From assembly GCA_029252195.1 (NCBI GenBank), contig JAQXBV010000092.1:25202-89201 (forward strand): a stretch of 64,000 bases of DNA. The letters are read 5' to 3'. Below the pieces are notes generated by a model that did not search any database, was not told the DNA's origin, and saw only the letters and a program-made list of their open reading frames with translations. Every line of letters begins with the position of its first letter. The stretch's first letter is position 1. The translations under genes were made by a program, and so were the position numbers. This stretch comes from Yoonia sp. (lineage in GTDB: Bacteria; Pseudomonadota; Alphaproteobacteria; Rhodobacterales; Rhodobacteraceae). Below, in pieces: positions 30,123 through 40,882 of this stretch.

Positions 30123-31149
30123 CTTAATTATCCGAAAAACAGGCCACGCGGGCCAGATCACCCTCAGCCGACCGCAAGCGCTCAATGCACTCACATACGA
30201 GATGTGCCTCACCCTTGAGGCCACTCTCGACGCGTGGCGCGACGACCCCGATGTGCGGCTCATCCTGATCGACGGCGCAGGCGAGCGCGCCTTCTGCTCG
30301 GGTGGCGACATCGCCGATATGTATAAAAGCGGCCAAACGGGAGATCTTTCTTACGGGCGTAATTTCTGGCGCGATGAATATCGCCTCAACGCCAAAATCG
30401 CGCGTTACCCCAAGCCGATTGTCACCTTCCTGCACGGGTTTACCATGGGCGGAGGCGTTGGTGTCGGGTGCCACGCAAGCCACAGGATCGTCTGTGAAAC
30501 CAGTCAAATCGCCATGCCAGAGGTCACAATCGGCCTGATCCCCGATGTGGGTGGTTCACTTCTTCTGGCCAATGCGCCCGGTTTTACGGGTACCTACCTT
30601 GGCGTTACGGGCGACCGCATGGATGCTGGCGACGCAATTTATGCAGGCTTTGCAGATTTCTTTATTCCACAATTTCAATGGGATGACCTAAAGTCATCCC
30701 TAATTGAGACGGGTCAAACAAACCGTATTAAACCACAAAGTGCACCCGATTCGCGACTGAAGTCGTGGCAAGCCGACCTCTATGGCGCCTTTGCAGGCGA
30801 CACGCTCGCGAGCATCTACGCCAGCCTGTCGACGCGACCAAAACTGGCGCACGCGCAAAAGTTGATGGAACGCAACTCGCCGCTTGCCATGGCCGCCGCG
30901 ATCCCGATCATCAACGCGGCACGCTCGGCCAAATCCATCGAGGCGGCCTTGGAAATGGAATACCGCTTCACCTACCGCGCGGTTGCTGACTCCGATTTTA
31001 TCGAAGGCATTCGCGCCGCCATTATCGACCGTGACCGCGCCCCCAAATGGCGCCACGCCTCTTGGGCGGATGTCACTGCAGACGAAATCGCCAAAATGAC
31101 CGCGCCACTCGGTGCGGACGCACTCGACCTTTCTGGAGGAAAATCATGA
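30115..31149 (+). CDS. Enoyl-CoA hydratase/3-hydroxyisobutyryl-CoA hydrolase family
   Basis: MTDLIIRKTGHAGQITLSRPQALNALTYEM...FCSGGDIADMY...GFTMGGGVGVGCHASHRI; ATG 30115 overlaps previous stop. Confidence 0.9.
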   Translation: MTDLIIRKTGHAGQITLSRPQALNALTYEMCLTLEATLDAWRDDPDVRLILIDGAGERAFCSGGDIADMYKSGQTGDLSYGRNFWRDEYRLNAKIARYPKPIVTFLHGFTMGGGVGVGCHASHRIVCETSQIAMPEVTIGLIPDVGGSLLLANAPGFTGTYLGVTGDRMDAGDAIYAGFADFFIPQFQWDDLKSSLIETGQTNRIKPQSAPDSRLKSWQADLYGAFAGDTLASIYASLSTRPKLAHAQKLMERNSPLAMAAAIPIINAARSAKSIEAALEMEYRFTYRAVADSDFIEGIRAAIIDRDRAPKWRHASWADVTADEIAKMTAPLGADALDLSGGKS

Positions 31150-32021
31150 ACATTGGGTTTATCGGTCTGGGCAATATGGGCGCGCCAATGGCCGCCAATC
31201 TGATCAAAGCGGGCCATGATGTGACGGGCTTTGATCTCGTGGCCAGGCCCGACGGGATCGCACTGGCCAGCACCGCCTCCGACGCGGCCAAAGACGCGGA
31301 TGTCGTGATTACGATGCTGCCAAACGGCACAATTCTGCGCGCAGTCGCCGCCGAAATCCATGCCGCTATGAAGATCGGCGCTTTGCACCTCGATTGCTCG
31401 ACTGTTGATGTCGACTCTGCGCGGGCAGTATCCCAAGCCGCTGAAAATGCTGGTCTTCTCGCCGTTGATGCGCCGGTATCCGGCGGCATTGGCGGGGCCA
31501 CGGCAGGCACGTTGACGTTCATGGCGGGTGGGTCTGACGCGGCATTTGCCATGGCAAAACCGCTTTTTGATATCATGGGGCAGAAGGCCGTGCATTGCGG
31601 CCCTGCAGGCAACGGCCAAGCCGCGAAAATCTGCAACAACATGATCCTTGGCGTGACCATGATCGCCACTTGCGAGGCTTTTGTTTTGGCCGACAAATTG
31701 GGCCTCGACCGCCAAGCCATGTTTGACGTTGTCTCAACCTCTTCCGGCGCGAGCTGGTCGATGAATGCCTACTGCCCTGCCCCGAACATCGGCCCCAAAT
31801 CCCCTGCGGACAACGACTATATCCCCGGCTTTGCGGCTGAACTCATGCTCAAAGACCTGAACCTAAGCCAAATGGCCGCCCGTGCCGTGGACGCGGACAC
31901 CCCTATGGGTGCAGCTGCAACGGCGCTTTACAAAACGTTCGTCGAAGATGAAGCTGGGCTTGGGCGAGACTTCTCCGCGATGCTCCCCCGCTTCTCCGCG
32001 CGGAGCCGTAAGGACAGCTAG
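31146..32021 (+). CDS. mmsB: 3-hydroxyisobutyrate dehydrogenase
   Basis: MNIGFIGLGNMGAPMAANLIKAGHDVTGFD; VDAPVSGGIGGATAGTLTFMAGG. Confidence 0.95.
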   Translation: MNIGFIGLGNMGAPMAANLIKAGHDVTGFDLVARPDGIALASTASDAAKDADVVITMLPNGTILRAVAAEIHAAMKIGALHLDCSTVDVDSARAVSQAAENAGLLAVDAPVSGGIGGATAGTLTFMAGGSDAAFAMAKPLFDIMGQKAVHCGPAGNGQAAKICNNMILGVTMIATCEAFVLADKLGLDRQAMFDVVSTSSGASWSMNAYCPAPNIGPKSPADNDYIPGFAAELMLKDLNLSQMAARAVDADTPMGAAATALYKTFVEDEAGLGRDFSAMLPRFSARSRKDS

Positions 32022-33350
32022 ATGGACGCAACCTTTGCCGAGTTCGCCGCCAGTCTGACGCTAAAAGACATCCCCGATGACGTGATCGGCATCATGCGCC
32101 GCTCATTTCTCGACACGGTGGGCGTCGCGGCCATTGGCAGCACGACGGAGATGGCGAAAATCGGGGTGAAAGTTGCCCCGCTCATCGGCGGCGCGGGCAA
32201 AACATCTGCCCGCATCCTGATAAACGGCACCCGCGTCAGCGCAACCGCTGCGGCGATGGCCGGTGCCATGACCATCGACAGCATCGACGCCCATGACGGC
32301 ACATCGCCTTGCAAGGGCCACGCAGGTTCGGCCGTTTTTCCCGCACTCCTAACCCTTGCCGAGACCATGCCCGTAGACGGGCCAACATTCGCCACGCTGC
32401 TCACCATCGGCTACGAAGTCAGCTACCGCGCAGGGTTGGCCCAGCATGCAACCTGCGCCGACTATCACACCTCGGGCGCATGGACGGCTGTGGGCGTGGG
32501 CACGGCCTACGCGCGGGGCCTTGGTCTCGACGCCACACAAATCCGTCATTCTGCGGGAATCGCGGAATATCACGGCCCGCGAAGCCAAATGATGCGCTGT
32601 ATTGATCACCCCACAATGCTGCGCGACGGCGTCGGTTGGGGCGCACCCTCTGGCGTCGCCGCCGCCTATCTGGCGCAAGCGGGCTTCACAGGCGCGCCAG
32701 CCCTCACCTGCGAAGACGCTCCGGAATTCTGGGCCGATCTGGGCAGCGCGTGGCGGATCAGCTCCGATACCCACTACAAACCCTACCCCTGTTGCCGCTG
32801 GGCGCATCCGTCCATCGACGCCGCCCGCGACCTGATGCGCGACAATGGCCTGCACCACAAAGACATCGCATCTGTCGAAATCAAGACCTTCTACATGGCC
32901 ACGCGGCTGGCCGGGAAAACGCCTGCCACGCCCGACGAATTCGCCTATGGCATCGCTTTCCCCGTGGCCACGATGATCGTACGCGGGCAAATCGGGGTGC
33001 CCGAGTTGGCCAAATCTACGTTGCAAGACCCTGATATATTGCGCATTTCTCAAAACACACAGCTGATCGACGACCCGCATCTGACGGCGATCAGTGTCGG
33101 CAAACGCTGGGCGGAGGTGACAATCATCCTGTGCGACGGACGCCGGTTTGAGGCCGCCCCCCGCAGCCCGCGCGGTGATACCGACATGCCGCTCAGCGAC
33201 GCCGAGATCAGCAAAAAATTCCACCTTTTTGCCGATGAAACGCTGGGCAAAGCACGCGCCAACGAGATCGAAGACCTCGCTGGCCGCTTCGACAGGCTCG
33301 ATCAGACAGGCTTTGCCCGCCTGAACGACCTTTGCCTCAGCGCGCCATGA
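32022..33350 (+). CDS. MmgE/PrpD family protein
   Basis: 442 aa; [54 protein letters not shown]. Confidence 0.92.
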   Translation: MDATFAEFAASLTLKDIPDDVIGIMRRSFLDTVGVAAIGSTTEMAKIGVKVAPLIGGAGKTSARILINGTRVSATAAAMAGAMTIDSIDAHDGTSPCKGHAGSAVFPALLTLAETMPVDGPTFATLLTIGYEVSYRAGLAQHATCADYHTSGAWTAVGVGTAYARGLGLDATQIRHSAGIAEYHGPRSQMMRCIDHPTMLRDGVGWGAPSGVAAAYLAQAGFTGAPALTCEDAPEFWADLGSAWRISSDTHYKPYPCCRWAHPSIDAARDLMRDNGLHHKDIASVEIKTFYMATRLAGKTPATPDEFAYGIAFPVATMIVRGQIGVPELAKSTLQDPDILRISQNTQLIDDPHLTAISVGKRWAEVTIILCDGRRFEAAPRSPRGDTDMPLSDAEISKKFHLFADETLGKARANEIEDLAGRFDRLDQTGFARLNDLCLSAP

Positions 33351-36180
33351 GCATCGGCTTGAGATAGCGACCCGTATGGCTCTCGGCCACTTCGGCCACT
33401 TCCTCGGGGGTGCCCGTCGCGATCACCCGACCACCACCGTCACCGCCCTCGGGGCCGATATCAATGATGTGATCGGCGGTTTTGACCACGTCCAGATTGT
33501 GTTCAATGACCACAACCGAATTGCCCTGATCGACCAGTTCGTGCAGCACTTCCAACAGCTTGCGGACGTCTTCAAAGTGGAGCCCCGTCGTCGGCTCATC
33601 CAGAATATAAAGCGTGCGGCCCGTCGATTGCCGCGCTAATTCTTTCGACAGCTTGACACGTTGCGCCTCACCACCTGATAGCGTCGTCGCCTGTTGACCG
33701 ACCTTGATATAACCCAGACCAACCCGCATCAGCGCGTCCATTTTGGAGCGGATCGACGGCACGGCGGTAAAGAAGCCCTGCGCGTCCTCGACCGTCATAT
33801 CCAGCACATCGGCAATTGATTTACCCTTGAACTTAATTTCCAAAGTTTCGCGGTTGTACCGCGCACCTTTGCAGGTCTCGCAGGTCACATAGACATCGGG
33901 CAAAAAGTGCATCTCGATCTTGATCACACCATCGCCCTGACAGGCCTCGCAGCGCCCGCCCTTGACGTTAAAGCTGAAGCGACCCGGCTTGTAACCCCTT
34001 GCTTTCGCTTCAGGAAGTCCCGCAAACCAATCGCGGATCGGGGTAAATGCCCCCGTATAAGTCGCAGGGTTGGAACGCGGCGTGCGCCCGATCGGGCGCT
34101 GGTCAATGTCGATGACCTTGTCCAGATATTCAAACCCTTTGATCGTCTCGCAAGGCGCAGGCGTCTGGCGCGCGCCATTAAGCTTCATCGAGGCGTTCTT
34201 GAACAGGGTTTCAATTGTCAGCGTCGATTTGCCGCCGCCCGAGACGCCCGTCACACAGACGAATTGCCCCAGCGGATAGTCCACCGTCACGTTCTGCAAA
34301 TTATTACCTGTGGCCTTCACCACGGTCAGCTTCTTTTTCGTGGCCTTGCGGCGCGTAGCAGGTATTTCGATCCGCCGCGCACCCGTAAGGTATTGACCTG
34401 TCAGTGAATTCTGGTCGGCCATAACTTGTGCAGGCGTCCCCTCTGACACAACACGGCCGCCATGCACCCCTGCTCCCGGACCGATATCAAAGACATAATC
34501 CGCCTCGCGAATGGCCTCTTCGTCGTGCTCCACGACAATCACCGTATTGCCCTGATCGCGCAGGTTTTTCAGCGTGGTTAGCAAGCGGTCATTGTCGCGC
34601 TGGTGCAGACCAATCGACGGCTCGTCGAGCACATACAGCACTCCCGTCAGCCCCGATCCGATCTGACTGGCAAGCCTGATCCGCTGGCTTTCACCACCCG
34701 ATAGCGTGCCCGAATTGCGGCTGAGCGACAGATACTCAAGCCCGACGTTATTGAGGAACCCCAGCCGCTCGCGGATTTCCTTCAAAATCGCCTTACCGAT
34801 CTCGTTCTTCTGATTGCTCAGGCTGTCTGGGACGGCCAGACACCAATCGTAAGCTTCCTTGATCGACAATTGCACCACATGGCCCACGTGTTTCTCGCCG
34901 ATCTGCACCGCCAAAGCCTCTTGACGCAGGCGGAACCCACCGCAATCCGCACAGTGACGATTGTTTTGATAGGCCTCGAACTCTTCGCGGATCCAGTTGC
35001 TATCGGTCTCGCGGTAGCGGCGCTCCATATTCGGGATCACGCCTTCAAAGGCACGCTCGACTGTATAAACACGGCCGCCCTCGTCATAGCGAAACTTGAT
35101 TTCTTCCTTGCCAGAACCACGCAGGAACACCTCTTGCACTTTCGGGTCAAGATCCTTCCAGCGGGCGTTCTTGTTAAACCCGTAATGCTTGGCAATCGCC
35201 TCGATGGTTTGCAGGAAATAAGGGCTTTTACCCTTGCGCCACGGGGCCAAGGCGCCATCCGCGATTTTCAGCGTGACATCAGGCACCACCAATTGCTCGT
35301 CGAAAAATAGCTCGACGCCAAGGCCGTCACAGCTTGGGCAGGCCCCGAACGGCGCGTTAAACGAAAACAAACGCGGCTCGATCTCGGGGATGGTAAAGCC
35401 GCTCACGGGGCAGGCAAATTTCTCGGAAAACGTATAACGCTCAGGCTCGCCCTCGGCAGGTGCGGTCTCCAAAATCGTGATCCCATCGGCCAGATCAAGC
35501 GCCGTGCGGAAGCTGTCGGCCAGCCGCGTCTCCAGCCCCTCACGGACAACAATCCGGTCCACAACCACATCAATATCGTGGCGCAATTTTTTGTCCAACG
35601 TCGGCGGCTCATCCAGCTCGTAAAACGTGCCGTCCACCTTCACACGCTGGAAACCCGCTTTGCGCAGTTCCAGAAACTCTTTGCGATACTCACCCTTGCG
35701 GTCGCGGATGATCGGGGCCAGCAGATAGCCGCGGGTGCCACCGGGCAAAGCCATCACGCGGTCCACCATATCCTGCACCTGCTGCGCCTCGATCGGCAGA
35801 CCCGTGGCGGGCGAATAAGGCGTGCCAACGCGGGCAAACAAAAGGCGCAGATAGTCGTAAATCTCGGTGATCGTGCCGACGGTCGAACGGGGGTTCTTAC
35901 TGGTCGTCTTTTGCTCGATCGAAATCGCAGGGCTTAGCCCCGAAATGTGATCCACATCGGGCTTTTCCATCATATCCAAAAACTGGCGGGCATAGGCGCT
36001 CAGGCTCTCGACATAACGGCGCTGGCCCTCGGCATAGATCGTATCAAATGCGAGGCTCGACTTGCCGGACCCCGACAGACCAGTGATCACCACAAGCTGA
36101 TCGCGCGGGATATTCACATCAATATTTTTCAGATTGTGTTCGCGCGCGCCGCGCACCTCGATGTTCTTTAACTCAGCCAC
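33337..36180 (-). CDS. uvrA: Excinuclease ABC subunit A
   Basis: 947 aa; [50 protein letters not shown], zinc-finger motifs. Confidence 0.98.
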   Translation of the reverse strand: MAELKNIEVRGAREHNLKNIDVNIPRDQLVVITGLSGSGKSSLAFDTIYAEGQRRYVESLSAYARQFLDMMEKPDVDHISGLSPAISIEQKTTSKNPRSTVGTITEIYDYLRLLFARVGTPYSPATGLPIEAQQVQDMVDRVMALPGGTRGYLLAPIIRDRKGEYRKEFLELRKAGFQRVKVDGTFYELDEPPTLDKKLRHDIDVVVDRIVVREGLETRLADSFRTALDLADGITILETAPAEGEPERYTFSEKFACPVSGFTIPEIEPRLFSFNAPFGACPSCDGLGVELFFDEQLVVPDVTLKIADGALAPWRKGKSPYFLQTIEAIAKHYGFNKNARWKDLDPKVQEVFLRGSGKEEIKFRYDEGGRVYTVERAFEGVIPNMERRYRETDSNWIREEFEAYQNNRHCADCGGFRLRQEALAVQIGEKHVGHVVQLSIKEAYDWCLAVPDSLSNQKNEIGKAILKEIRERLGFLNNVGLEYLSLSRNSGTLSGGESQRIRLASQIGSGLTGVLYVLDEPSIGLHQRDNDRLLTTLKNLRDQGNTVIVVEHDEEAIREADYVFDIGPGAGVHGGRVVSEGTPAQVMADQNSLTGQYLTGARRIEIPATRRKATKKKLTVVKATGNNLQNVTVDYPLGQFVCVTGVSGGGKSTLTIETLFKNASMKLNGARQTPAPCETIKGFEYLDKVIDIDQRPIGRTPRSNPATYTGAFTPIRDWFAGLPEAKARGYKPGRFSFNVKGGRCEACQGDGVIKIEMHFLPDVYVTCETCKGARYNRETLEIKFKGKSIADVLDMTVEDAQGFFTAVPSIRSKMDALMRVGLGYIKVGQQATTLSGGEAQRVKLSKELARQSTGRTLYILDEPTTGLHFEDVRKLLEVLHELVDQGNSVVVIEHNLDVVKTADHIIDIGPEGGDGGGRVIATGTPEEVAEVAESHTGRYLKPMLMAR

Positions 36181-36247
36181 TGATCAGCCCCCACAAATGG
36201 TCCTGCCTTACATAACTCGAACCTTGCGAATTGCCATAGCAGAAAGA

Positions 36248-36262
36248 GAACGTTAAGCGAAC
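36248..36262 (-). promoter_or_regulatory. LexA/SOS box upstream of uvrA (GTTC-N7-GTTC)
   Basis: Minus strand GTTCGCTTAACGTTC, 68 bp upstream of the uvrA start; matches the alphaproteobacterial GTTCN7GTTC box. Confidence 0.8.
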
Positions 36263-36271
36263 ACGAAAGAC

Positions 36272-36313
36272 AAAAAAGCCCACCCCTTCGACAGGGCGGG
36301 CTTTTGCATTTTT
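36272..36313 (-). terminator. Terminator downstream of lpd
   Basis: AAAAGCCCaCCC cttcgaca GGGcGGGCTTTT with T-runs on both strands. Confidence 0.85.
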
Positions 36314-36326
36314 CGCTGCACATAAA

Positions 36327-37721
36327 TCACATGTGAATAACACGCCCGTAAGCGTCCAGCACGCTCTCGTGCATCATTTCGGACAGCGTCGGGTGCGGGA
36401 AGACTGTGTGCATCAAGTCTTCTTCCGTTGTCTCCAACTGGCGCCCGATCACATAGCCTTGGATCAGTTCGGTGACTTCCGCGCCAACCATATGCGCGCC
36501 CAGTAATTCACCTGTTTTGGCGTCGAACACCGTCTTGATCATGCCCTCAGGCTCGCCCAAGGCAATCGCCTTGCCGTTACCGATGAAGGGGAAGCGCCCG
36601 ACCTTCACGTCATAGCCTTTTTCCTTGGCTTTGGCTTCGGTATACCCCACAGAGGCGACCTGCGGATGGCAATAGGTGCAGCCCGCGATGCTTTCGGGCT
36701 TGACCGGATGCGCATGCATCCCCGCCATCAATTCGGCAACCATCACGCCCTCGTGGGATGCCTTGTGCGCGAGCCATGGAGCGCCAGCGATATCGCCAAT
36801 CGCATAGAGGCCCTCAACGCCCGTGCGGCAATATTCATCCGTCACAACATGGGTGCGGTCGATCTTGACGCCGAGTTCCTCAAGGCCCAGATCCTCGCAG
36901 TTGCCCACGATCCCAACGGCAGAAATCACGGTGTCAAATTCGTGCTTTTCAACCTTGCCGCCCACTTCGATATGCGCGGTGACGGTGCCTTTGCCACGGT
37001 CAAGCTGCTTGACCATGGCCTTTTCCATGATCTTCATGCCCTGCTTCACAAACTGCTTTTTGGCGAAGGCAGAAATCTCGGCATCTTCCACAGGCAACAC
37101 GCGGTCCATGACCTCAACCACGGTCGTGTCAGCACCCATCGTATTGTAAAAGCTGGCAAATTCGATGCCAATCGCGCCAGATCCGATGACCAACAGCTTC
37201 TTTGGCATATGCGGCGGCTGGAGCGCATGGCGGTATGTCCAGACCAGTTGACCGTCGGCCTCAAGGCCTGGCAATTCGCGTGCGCGCGCACCCGTGGCCA
37301 GCACGATATTCTTGGCTGTCAGCTCTTCTGCGCCCTTGTCGGTCGTAACCGAAACCTTGCCCTTGCCCGTCAATTTGGCGGTGCCCATGAAGGTCGTGAC
37401 TTTGTTCTTTTTCATCAAATGGCTGATGCCGCCCGAAAGCTGGCCCGCGACCTTGCGGCTGCGCTCGACCACTTCGCCCAGATCGAAATTCGGCTTTTCA
37501 ACGGAAAGACCGAACTCTTTAGCGCGGTGCATAAGGTGGAAGACCTCCGATGATCGCAGCAAGGCTTTCGTTGGAATACAGCCCCAATTCAGGCAGATCC
37601 CGCCCATATTCTCACGCTCCACAATCGCAACATTCATGCCCAACTGGGCCGCGCGGATTGCCGCAACATACCCCCCCGGGCCTGCGCCAATAACGATCAG
37701 ATCAAAGTTCTTCGCGGCCAT
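36327..37721 (-). CDS. lpdA: Dihydrolipoyl dehydrogenase
   Basis: MAAKNFDLIVIGAGPGGYVAAIRAAQLG, GGICLNWGCIPTKALL. Confidence 0.96.
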   Translation of the reverse strand: MAAKNFDLIVIGAGPGGYVAAIRAAQLGMNVAIVERENMGGICLNWGCIPTKALLRSSEVFHLMHRAKEFGLSVEKPNFDLGEVVERSRKVAGQLSGGISHLMKKNKVTTFMGTAKLTGKGKVSVTTDKGAEELTAKNIVLATGARARELPGLEADGQLVWTYRHALQPPHMPKKLLVIGSGAIGIEFASFYNTMGADTTVVEVMDRVLPVEDAEISAFAKKQFVKQGMKIMEKAMVKQLDRGKGTVTAHIEVGGKVEKHEFDTVISAVGIVGNCEDLGLEELGVKIDRTHVVTDEYCRTGVEGLYAIGDIAGAPWLAHKASHEGVMVAELMAGMHAHPVKPESIAGCTYCHPQVASVGYTEAKAKEKGYDVKVGRFPFIGNGKAIALGEPEGMIKTVFDAKTGELLGAHMVGAEVTELIQGYVIGRQLETTEEDLMHTVFPHPTLSEMMHESVLDAYGRVIHM

Positions 37722-37823
37722 ATTCGGTCCTCCAAATCTCAAGTTAGTTTGATGTTAAACTATATTTCCAAAGACCTCTAGTGACCTTGGGTCATGACAG
37801 CCATACGGTGGGCGCAAGGCGCG

Positions 37824-38405
37824 TCAATCCGTATCGCGATCCCGATATGCAGCACCATAGCCGCCGTCATCCAGAAAGTTCTGCTCAGACGCTGTATTGG
37901 TCCGCCCCAATGCCGCGTTGCGAAACGGAAACCGGCCAAATTTGCGCACGATTGCCCTGTGGGCTTTGGCATGTGACAGGGTGCTATCGCCGTCGTTCTT
38001 CAAACGGGTATGAATCAAGCGCACGGCGCGGTCCTGATCAACAAGGTTTTCCGAATGCATCAGCGGCATATAGAAAAACAAGCGCTCTGGTTCAGGCACT
38101 GCCATGTCCCAATCCCGCTCGATCGCCATTTTGGTCGCGGCGCGTGCATGTTTATCAGATGCAAACGCCATGGCATCTGCGCGAAACATGTTGCGCGAAA
38201 ATTGGTCCATCAAGACAACATAGGCCAACGCGCCTTTAGGGTCAGTCAGCCAAGTCCCGCAACTCCCGCCCATGGCGTCGTGCCACATATCTTCGAACCG
38301 TGTGCGAATGGCGGCATCCAACTCGGCGTCGCCGCGATACCATCCTGCGGGGCCAACTTCGTCGAGCCAATACGACAAAACTTGCTCTTGCGCGCTCAAA
38401 CTCAC
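37824..38405 (-). CDS. DUF924 family protein
   Basis: 193 aa; VLSYWLDEVGPAGWY, GALAYVVLMDQFSRNMFR, FFYMPLMHSENL. Confidence 0.92.
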   Translation of the reverse strand: MSLSAQEQVLSYWLDEVGPAGWYRGDAELDAAIRTRFEDMWHDAMGGSCGTWLTDPKGALAYVVLMDQFSRNMFRADAMAFASDKHARAATKMAIERDWDMAVPEPERLFFYMPLMHSENLVDQDRAVRLIHTRLKNDGDSTLSHAKAHRAIVRKFGRFPFRNAALGRTNTASEQNFLDDGGYGAAYRDRDTD

Positions 38406-38463
38406 CCCTCCCTAAGATTGTCTTGTCAAAAGAAAGACATAGGAAGCGCTGTGTGACAACCCG

Positions 38464-39729
38464 TTATGAAGGGCTCGGCAGATTTTCCTCGGCTTCTTCT
38501 TCGACATAAAGTTCTTGGGCCACTTCGACCAAGACAGGGGAGGACGCCGAAGACACTGCCGAATAGCTGGTTTGATCAAGATCAAGCGCACTCCGGCTCC
38601 GGCGCGCCATCCGGTAAATAGCATAAACGCCGACAAGAAACATCAGTGTCGAGGAGAAAAGCCAGAACGCATTGGCGCCGATCTCTTCCATCATCCAGCC
38701 GACGATCAGCGGGCCGGCAATGGCTCCGATCCCGTTGATAAACAGCAATCCGCCAGAGGCCGCCGCCATGTCCTCACGCTCCAGATAGTCGTTGGTATAG
38801 GCAATCAACAGTGCATAAAGCGGGTTCGACGTGCCGCCGAGTATCGCCGCACTGATCAAGATTACCGTGAATTGACCCGGGATGAAGAACGCGATCAGCG
38901 TGCCCGAGCCGCCGATCATGGCCAGCCAAAGGATCAGGATACGGCGGTCGATCTTGTCGGAAATCCAGCCAATCGGATATTGCGCGATCAGGGCCGAGAC
39001 ATAAATTGCGGAAACGAATAGCGAAATCTGCCCGACGCTCAACCCGACCTGACTGCCGTAAACAGCCGACATACCAAACTGCGCCGAAAACACGCCGCCC
39101 AAAAGGAACATGCCCATACAGCCCAATGGCGAGGCTTGGATCAGACGCCTGATGGACATCGGTTTGGTCTGCGAGAACTGCGGGGTCGGGCGGATCGACA
39201 ACAAGATCGGCGCAAAGGCCATCGAAACAAGGATCGACGGGATGATAAACAAGGCATAACCGCCCACGTCGCCTTGGCTGACGATATATTGCGCCGCCAC
39301 GATACCAGCCATTTGCACCATCAGATAGATCGACAGGGCCTTGCCGCGGGTCGCGTTGCTTGACGCGTCATTCAGCCAGCTTTCAGCCGTAATATAAACG
39401 CCGCAAAAACAAAACCCGATCACAACGCGGCCCAAGGTCCAGGCCCAGGGTTCGACGAGCACCGGATACATGATCAACACGGCGGATATCGTCGATCCCA
39501 GCGCAGCAAATACCCGCACATGACCGACCCTTCGGATCAGCTTTGGTGTTGTTTGCGAACTGAACAAGAAGCCCACGAAATAGGCGGACATGATGATTGA
39601 GAGTGCGAATGTGCTGAACCCCTCTTGGTTCCCCCGCAGGCCCAGCAACGTCCCCTGAAGACCGTTGCCGACCATCAACATGAACATGCCCAGGAAAAGC
39701 GCCCATGATCGGTTCAAAACTTGTAACAT
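38464..39729 (-). CDS. MFS transporter
   Basis: 421 aa, about 12 hydrophobic segments; YPIGWISDKIDRR. Confidence 0.9.
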   Translation of the reverse strand: MLQVLNRSWALFLGMFMLMVGNGLQGTLLGLRGNQEGFSTFALSIIMSAYFVGFLFSSQTTPKLIRRVGHVRVFAALGSTISAVLIMYPVLVEPWAWTLGRVVIGFCFCGVYITAESWLNDASSNATRGKALSIYLMVQMAGIVAAQYIVSQGDVGGYALFIIPSILVSMAFAPILLSIRPTPQFSQTKPMSIRRLIQASPLGCMGMFLLGGVFSAQFGMSAVYGSQVGLSVGQISLFVSAIYVSALIAQYPIGWISDKIDRRILILWLAMIGGSGTLIAFFIPGQFTVILISAAILGGTSNPLYALLIAYTNDYLEREDMAAASGGLLFINGIGAIAGPLIVGWMMEEIGANAFWLFSSTLMFLVGVYAIYRMARRSRSALDLDQTSYSAVSSASSPVLVEVAQELYVEEEAEENLPSPS

Positions 39730-39832
39730 TGGCGTCTTCCTTACTCTTGTTCACTTGGTGCAGTAACAGTGATCACCTAACACAAAAAGGGGGCTTCGCG
39801 ACACCTTACGGCGAAGGAGCGCCTACACGCAA

Positions 39833-40882
39833 TTACTGCGGCAAAAGCAGCGAGGCATCTCCATAAGAGAAGAACCTGTATTCTTTATGAATCGCGTGGT
39901 CGTAAATCTTTTTGACCGTCTCGACCCCCATCAAGGCCGAGACGAGCATCATCAATGTCGACTTCGGCAGATGGAAATTTGTCATCAGCGCGTCGGCCAC
40001 ATGAAACCTAAAGCCCGGCGTGATGAAAATATCGGTCTCCCCTGTCCAAGCCGTGATCGTGCCAATGCGCCCTGCGCTCTCAATCAGCCGCAGCGCCGTT
40101 GTCCCCACAGGGATCACCCGTCGGCCCTCGTCCTTGGCGCGCGCGATGGCTTGCGCCGCCGCAGGTGTCACCTCGCCCCATTCGGCATGCATCTTATGAG
40201 TGCTTATATCGTCAACCTTGACGGGCAGAAACGTGCCCGCCCCGACATGCAGCGTAACATGCACGAATTCCACGCCCATCTCGGCCAATTGCGCCAAAAG
40301 TGGCCCGTCAAAATGCAGCGAGGCCGTGGGTGCCGCGACAGCTCCAGAGTTTTTCGCCCAGTAAGTCTGATAATCGGTCTTATCGGCCTCGTCGGCTGGG
40401 CGTTTGGCGGCGATATAGGGGGGCAAAGGCATCGCACCGACCGCGTCTAATGCCGCATCAAAATCATCACCCACAAGGTTGAACCGCAAACGGGCTTGGC
40501 CCTCTGCGCGGCTCTCCACCACCGCAGACAGCGCCTCCGAGAATATGATCTCTTCGCCGTCGTTGATCTTGCGCAGCGGCTTGATCAAGGCGCCCCAAGT
40601 GCCGTCCGCACGCGGATCAAGCAAGGTCACATCCATCTTGGCCGCCGTCAGGCCAAACTCGCCGTCGCGGTGGCGCTGACCTGTCAGGCGGGCCGGAATG
40701 ACCTTCGTGTCATTGAGAACCAGCACATCGCCCTTGCGCAAAAACGACGGCAAATCCGCCACGGTATGATCGGAAATCTGATCGGCCTGCGCGACCAAAA
40801 GCTTGGCTGCGCTGCGCGGTTTGGCGGGGCGCACCGCAATTAGGTTTTCGGGCAACGCAAAATCGAAATCTGACAGCTTCAT
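39833..40882 (-). CDS. queA: S-adenosylmethionine:tRNA ribosyltransferase-isomerase
   Basis: 349 aa; [40 protein letters not shown]. Confidence 0.96.
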   Translation of the reverse strand: MKLSDFDFALPENLIAVRPAKPRSAAKLLVAQADQISDHTVADLPSFLRKGDVLVLNDTKVIPARLTGQRHRDGEFGLTAAKMDVTLLDPRADGTWGALIKPLRKINDGEEIIFSEALSAVVESRAEGQARLRFNLVGDDFDAALDAVGAMPLPPYIAAKRPADEADKTDYQTYWAKNSGAVAAPTASLHFDGPLLAQLAEMGVEFVHVTLHVGAGTFLPVKVDDISTHKMHAEWGEVTPAAAQAIARAKDEGRRVIPVGTTALRLIESAGRIGTITAWTGETDIFITPGFRFHVADALMTNFHLPKSTLMMLVSALMGVETVKKIYDHAIHKEYRFFSYGDASLLLPQ

